Below, piece after piece: positions 59,908 to 64,000 of a stretch of 64,000 nt of DNA. A model generated the notes under the pieces. The model was not told the origin of the DNA and did no database searches. It saw only the letters and a program-made list of their open reading frames with translations. Position numbers and translations under genes: made by a program. Numbering within the stretch: position 1 is the first letter of the stretch; every line of letters starts with the position of its first letter. The DNA is taken from positions 14,467-78,466 of the forward strand of contig CAWUIP010000004.1 in the NCBI GenBank assembly GCA_963922415.1, written 5' to 3'. The DNA is from Aliishimia sp963922415. GTDB taxonomy: Bacteria > Pseudomonadota > Alphaproteobacteria > Rhodobacterales > Rhodobacteraceae.

Positions 59908-62900
59908 ATGACTGTGCATAATCCAGAAGAGCTCGTGCTCGCGGCCTTAGACGACCCAATAGCTATCGACGATTTTTTTGCGGTGCAGATGGGAATGCCG
60001 TTGTCCGTCTTGGGCGCGGGTGTTTTGGCGAATGACGGCGACAGCGCCGATCAGGACATAAATGTCATTCTGGTCACCGACACTGTCGACAACGGCCAAC
60101 TGTCGCTCTTCGGAAACGGGAGGTTCACGTATACGCCCGATGAGGGCTTTGAAGGGCAAGATAGCTTCACCTACAGAATTCGGGACGAAGACGGAAACAC
60201 CGCTGACGCAACGGTGACCCTGTCCGTGTACCGCGATCCGGAACCTGTGGTGCTGGACGATTACTTCGCTGTCATGGAAGGGCAAGTTCTAAACATCGCG
60301 TCGCAGATCGGGGTACTGAAGAATGCCATCGATCCCGAAAACGAAAACATCAGTGTTTCCGTCATCACGGATAACGCAGACAACGGATTTCTTCAGGTTT
60401 TCCAGAATGGAAGCCTGAACTACACGCCGGACACTGGGTTCACAGGCACCGACACTTTCACCTACCGCGTAAGCGACGCAGACGGCAGCACGACAACGGC
60501 GACCGCGAACATCATCGTTGTGGAGAACCAAGCGCCTTTGGCTTATGGCGAGCACTTCACCGTGCTTGAGGGCGAAACGCTGACTATCTCTGAGCCCGGT
60601 TTGCTGATCAATGACGTGGATCCCGAAGGCGAAGACATCCGCATCACGGTGATAACTGACAATGCGGATAACGGTTTTCTTCAGGTCTTTCAGAGCGGCA
60701 GCTTAAATTACACCCCCGACGAAGGCTTTAGCGGGCTTGACAGCTTTACGTATCGCATCACGGATGACAGCGGCAAAACGGCCACGGCCACGGCAACGAT
60801 CCACGTGGTTGCAAATCTGGACCCCTTGGCACGCGACGAGACCTACTCCGTTCTCGAAGGGCAAAGCCTCAATATCTCTGCCGCGTTGGGCCTTCTTAAG
60901 AACGACCTTGACCCCGAAGGGACTGCTGTCTCGGTCTCACTCATTTCGAATACCGTGGATAACGGTACCCTGACGGCTTTCGGAAGCGGCAGTTTCAACT
61001 ACACGCCGGATCCTGGATTTACAGGAATCGACACCTTTTCGTACAGGATCAGCGATGCGGATGGGAACACCGCGACCGCGACCGCAACGATCAACGTCCT
61101 AGCCACACCTGGTCCACAAGCGTTTGGTGAAACCTACACTGTGTTCGCCGGAGAGGTGCTTGAAATTCCTGCGGACGCCGGGCTCCTTCGGAACGACATT
61201 GATCTTGACGGAGGTACGCTCAGCGTAACGCTCATCTCAAACACGGTCGATGATGGTAGTCTTTCCGCGTTTGGAAACGGTGGTTTCAACTATACGCCTG
61301 ATCCGTCCTTCACCGGAACAGACAGCTTTACCTACCGTATTCGCGACAATGACGGGAACTTTGCAACCGCCACCGCGACACTCAATGTCATCGAAAAACC
61401 ATCGCCCATAGCAATTGACGATGCCTACGCCATGCGAAGCGGCACCCTGTCGGTTTCTGTGGCGGACGGTCTTCTGAAAAATGATTTCGACCCCAACGGC
61501 ACTGACGTAGACGTCGTCCTCATCTCAAACACCGTAGACAACGGAACGCTCTCCGTATTTGGAAATGGCAGTTTCAATTACACGCCAGACATTGGGTTTT
61601 CGGGCACTGATACGTTCACCTACCGGATCAGTGACGATGATGGCCTGACGGACGAGGCAACGGTTACGATACAGGTGGCGCCGTTGCGCTCGCTTCCGAT
61701 TGGCGGTGATCTCATACTCGCGAGCAACAGCGAAGCAAATTTCGAAGTCATCACCCTGTCGACCCCGCTGGCGGTGAATGACTTCTACGCCACGACCGAA
61801 GGGCAAGCTCTCAACATATCCGTTGACGACGGCGTGTTGGACAATGATCTGCTGGGAGACAGCGTTTCGCTGATCACGAATACCGTGGATAACGGAACGC
61901 TGAGCGCCTTTGGGAATGGCAGTTTTAACTACACACCTGATGCTGGCTTCACAGGCACCGACAGCTTTACCTACCGCATGAACTCCATCAATGGGTTTAG
62001 TGACGAGGCCGTTGTGACGATCACGGTTGTGCCAAATCTCGACCCTGTCGCAAACAACGACAGCTACACTGTGCTGCGCAACCAAACCCTGATGATAAAC
62101 GCGGCAGCAGGCCTCTTGGTCAACGATGTCGACCCGGAGGGGGAAGACATCAGCGTTACGCTGATCAGCGATACTGTGGACAACGGCACGCTCTCCGCAT
62201 TCGGTCCGGGTAGTTTCAACTACACGCCCGACTTAAACTTCACTGGGACAGACAGTTTCACGTACCGCGTGTCAGACGGCAATGGTGGGACATCATCAGC
62301 GACAGTCACGCTTAATGTCGTGGCACCGGCCGCCCCAGTCGCCACCGACGATAGTTACGCGATTGAACCCGGCCAGACCACGAACATAGACGCCGCAAAT
62401 GGCGTTCTGGCAAATGACTTTGACCAGCAAGGCGACGACATCAGTGTTGTTCTGATTTCAAACACCGTCGATAACGGCACACTCTCGGTATTCGGCAACG
62501 GCAGCTTCAACTACACACCTGATCCCGGTTTTTCCGGAATTGACACCTTCACATACAGACTTCGGGATGAAGACGGTGCGACGGCGTCAGCAACGGTCAC
62601 CTTGCATGTGCGCGACTCGGTCGAGCCTGTCGCCAAGGACGATAGCTACACCGTTCTGCGCAACCAAACGATTGAGATTTCCGCCGAGGACGGGGTGCTG
62701 CGCAACGATCTCGACCCCGAGGGCGGCGAGCTAGACGTGATCCTGATCTCTGACACTGTAGACAACGGCACACTTACCGTCTTCGGTCCTGGCAACTTCA
62801 ACTACACGCCAGATATCGGCTTTGTTGGGACGGACAGCTTCACCTATCGCGTTCGAGACGAAGACGGTAAGACGTCAGAAGCCACAGTTGCGCTGAACGT

Positions 62901-64000
62901 GATCGCCCCCACGCCGCCGGTGGCGGCGGACGATATATACGTTCTTTACAAGAACCAGACCCTTGAAAGGTCAGCGACCGATGGCGTTTTGACCAACGAT
63001 CTTGATCAAATCGGGCAGGATCTGAGCGTGGTCCTCATCACCGACACGGTCGATAACGGCACAGTCTCGGTATTCGGCAATGGCAGCTTCAACTACACGC
63101 CGGATATCGGTTTCGTTGGGACGGACAGCTTCACCTATCGCATCAGGGATGAGGATGGTGCCACAGATGAGGCAACGGTCACCCTGACGGTACTGGATCC
63201 GCCAGATCCCATCGCATTGGCCGATGCGTATTTTGCCGAAGCGGGTCAGACACTGACCGTCAGTGTTGCCGACGGGCTGCTGTTTAATGATGTAGATCCG
63301 ACCGGGACGGATCTCGATGTTGTTCTGATCACCGAAAATGCAGACCACGGCAACTTGTCTGTCTTCGCAAACGGCAATTTCACCTACACACCAGACGCAG
63401 GCTTCACAGGCTACGACAGTTTCACATACCGCGTACGAAACGAATGGGGTGAAACAGATGAGGCAACTGTCGGGATCGCTGTTAGAGCCCCGGTGCGCGT
63501 TCTGGATTTTCTGGATTTCTTTGAACTGGAGCCGCAGCTACTGCTCACGTTGGACGTCTTGGCAAACGACGATGGCGCCCTCCGTGGAGACCCGAAGATC
63601 ATTGCCGTTAGTCAGCCTGCGAATGGCGAATTGACGATTTCACCGGATCAACTGCAGCTACAATACGCGCCCAATCCGGGCTTCGAAGGGGTCGAGACTT
63701 TCTCCTACGATATCCAGAATGAATTTCAGGAGAGCGAGACAATTTACGTGACTCTCGAAGTTGAGGAAATCAACGAGGCGCCGATTGCTAACGCGGACGC
63801 GTTTGTGACCGATGAGGACGCAGGCCAGGCGTCTTTGGGCAATTTGCTGGAGAATGACGAGGACGTGGACGTCTGGGACGAGATCAAGGTGATCTCGGTG
63901 CGGGATGCGGCGGGCAACGCCGCGGCCCTTGGCGGGGCGGCCCTTGCGGGTTTCGGCACGTTGATTGTGACCGAGGATGGCGATGTCACGTTCGACCCGG
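59908..64000 (+). CDS. Giant tandem-repeat surface protein, N-terminal part (partial)
   Basis: The frame is open from ATG 59908 to the window end (1364 codons, no stop). It has no N-terminal signal peptide, as in type I-secreted adhesins whose export signal is C-terminal. From residue 16 on it consists of about 97-residue Ig-like/cadherin-like (Big_9 type) repeats. Each has an AxDDxYxVxxGQxLxI-like start, LLxNDxDPxG, SNTVDNGTLSVFGNGSFNYTPD and GFTGTDSFTYRIxDxDG-like end. About 12 regular copies are followed by a divergent one and a VCBS-like start (APIANADAFVTDEDAG). It is rich in Asp, Asn and Thr and probably binds calcium. A biofilm or cell-contact adhesin is the likeliest role; the C terminus is needed to confirm secretion and ligand domains. 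Confidence 0.88.
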   Translation, partial: MTVHNPEELVLAALDDPIAIDDFFAVQMGMPLSVLGAGVLANDGDSADQDINVILVTDTVDNGQLSLFGNGRFTYTPDEGFEGQDSFTYRIRDEDGNTADATVTLSVYRDPEPVVLDDYFAVMEGQVLNIASQIGVLKNAIDPENENISVSVITDNADNGFLQVFQNGSLNYTPDTGFTGTDTFTYRVSDADGSTTTATANIIVVENQAPLAYGEHFTVLEGETLTISEPGLLINDVDPEGEDIRITVITDNADNGFLQVFQSGSLNYTPDEGFSGLDSFTYRITDDSGKTATATATIHVVANLDPLARDETYSVLEGQSLNISAALGLLKNDLDPEGTAVSVSLISNTVDNGTLTAFGSGSFNYTPDPGFTGIDTFSYRISDADGNTATATATINVLATPGPQAFGETYTVFAGEVLEIPADAGLLRNDIDLDGGTLSVTLISNTVDDGSLSAFGNGGFNYTPDPSFTGTDSFTYRIRDNDGNFATATATLNVIEKPSPIAIDDAYAMRSGTLSVSVADGLLKNDFDPNGTDVDVVLISNTVDNGTLSVFGNGSFNYTPDIGFSGTDTFTYRISDDDGLTDEATVTIQVAPLRSLPIGGDLILASNSEANFEVITLSTPLAVNDFYATTEGQALNISVDDGVLDNDLLGDSVSLITNTVDNGTLSAFGNGSFNYTPDAGFTGTDSFTYRMNSINGFSDEAVVTITVVPNLDPVANNDSYTVLRNQTLMINAAAGLLVNDVDPEGEDISVTLISDTVDNGTLSAFGPGSFNYTPDLNFTGTDSFTYRVSDGNGGTSSATVTLNVVAPAAPVATDDSYAIEPGQTTNIDAANGVLANDFDQQGDDISVVLISNTVDNGTLSVFGNGSFNYTPDPGFSGIDTFTYRLRDEDGATASATVTLHVRDSVEPVAKDDSYTVLRNQTIEISAEDGVLRNDLDPEGGELDVILISDTVDNGTLTVFGPGNFNYTPDIGFVGTDSFTYRVRDEDGKTSEATVALNVIAPTPPVAADDIYVLYKNQTLERSATDGVLTNDLDQIGQDLSVVLITDTVDNGTVSVFGNGSFNYTPDIGFVGTDSFTYRIRDEDGATDEATVTLTVLDPPDPIALADAYFAEAGQTLTVSVADGLLFNDVDPTGTDLDVVLITENADHGNLSVFANGNFTYTPDAGFTGYDSFTYRVRNEWGETDEATVGIAVRAPVRVLDFLDFFELEPQLLLTLDVLANDDGALRGDPKIIAVSQPANGELTISPDQLQLQYAPNPGFEGVETFSYDIQNEFQESETIYVTLEVEEINEAPIANADAFVTDEDAGQASLGNLLENDEDVDVWDEIKVISVRDAAGNAAALGGAALAGFGTLIVTEDGDVTFDP
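59953..63480 (+). repeat. Twelve tandem ~291-base coding repeats
   Basis: The NYTPD/TYTPD motif recurs near 60130, 60420, 60710, 61000, 61290, 61580, 61930, 62220, 62515, 62810, 63100 and 63385, that is, about every 291 bases (97 codons). Only the gap between the sixth and seventh copies is longer, by about 60 bases. Copies ten and eleven are nearly identical at the DNA level over the end of the repeat. Confidence 0.9.

Noticed and set aside
59702..59959. 85-codon minus-strand frame before the giant repeat gene
   Set aside because: It overlaps the repeat protein start and has no ribosome binding site or family features.
59953..63480. Tandem repeats considered as a CRISPR-like array
   Set aside because: The ~291-base units are in one open frame and encode a conserved Ig-like domain; no short repeats with unique spacers occur.

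Overview
The window looks like chromosomal DNA from a marine alphaproteobacterium of the Rhodobacteraceae (Roseobacter group). The reasons are the conserved neighbourhood murA / DUF2948 / hisD / UPF0262 / low-molecular-weight phosphatase, the set DUF1674 / rsmB / purH / lspA / DUF3035 / two M16 peptidases, a Rhodobacter-type malyl-CoA lyase, TRAP and ABC transporters in number, a VPLPA-CTERM protein and RTX-type secreted proteins. The assignment rests on protein recognition only.

Region 1 (1-6559) is a catabolic cluster: the end of a fused TRAP permease, a TAXI-type binding protein, a SnoaL-like protein, a class III aminotransferase and a self-sufficient reductive dehalogenase fused to an FMN/[2Fe-2S] reductase. 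It ends beside a tRNA-Thr whose 3' end faces it. Region 2 (7004-24258) is mostly core housekeeping: cell-wall precursor synthesis (murA), histidine and purine synthesis (hisD, purH), rRNA methylation (rsmB), lipoprotein processing (lspA) and an M16 peptidase pair. It is interrupted by accessory genes (sulfotransferase, GNAT and SnoaL-like proteins, a heparinase-like enzyme).

Region 3 (24354-37000) mixes envelope and regulatory genes: a PL7-like polysaccharide lyase, a three-FAS1-domain RTX protein with a TTG start, a VPLPA-CTERM protein divergent from a membrane LytTR regulator, tRNA-Ala, a GntR regulator with a perfect palindrome just before its start, accA, an Lrp/LysE pair, a lytic transglycosylase and mcl1. 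Region 4 (37157-40634) is a probable D-amino-acid route: dgcN-dgcA (D-glutamate to N-acetyl-D-glutamate to N-acetyl-L-glutamate), a NudK-like hydrolase and a D-amino-acid transaminase that would produce D-glutamate.

Region 5 (40631-54397) holds an SDR, an iolE homologue, a DUF6502/DUF5666-like pair, and then a long rightward run next to a divergent Asp/Glu racemase: a DadA-like oxidoreductase, TRAP dctPQM, a BASS transporter, an amino-acid ABC importer and a Rieske oxygenase. Region 6 (54574-59516) is a leftward ugpBAEC operon for glycerol-3-phosphate uptake with a translationally coupled 2H-phosphoesterase gene and a candidate Pho-box array in front. Region 7 (59908-64000) is the start of a giant repeat protein, probably a secreted adhesin, with about twelve near-identical 97-residue repeats; it continues past the window.

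No CRISPR array, insertion sequence, rRNA operon or replication origin was seen. All positions, hairpins and motifs were read by eye, and no database search was run.
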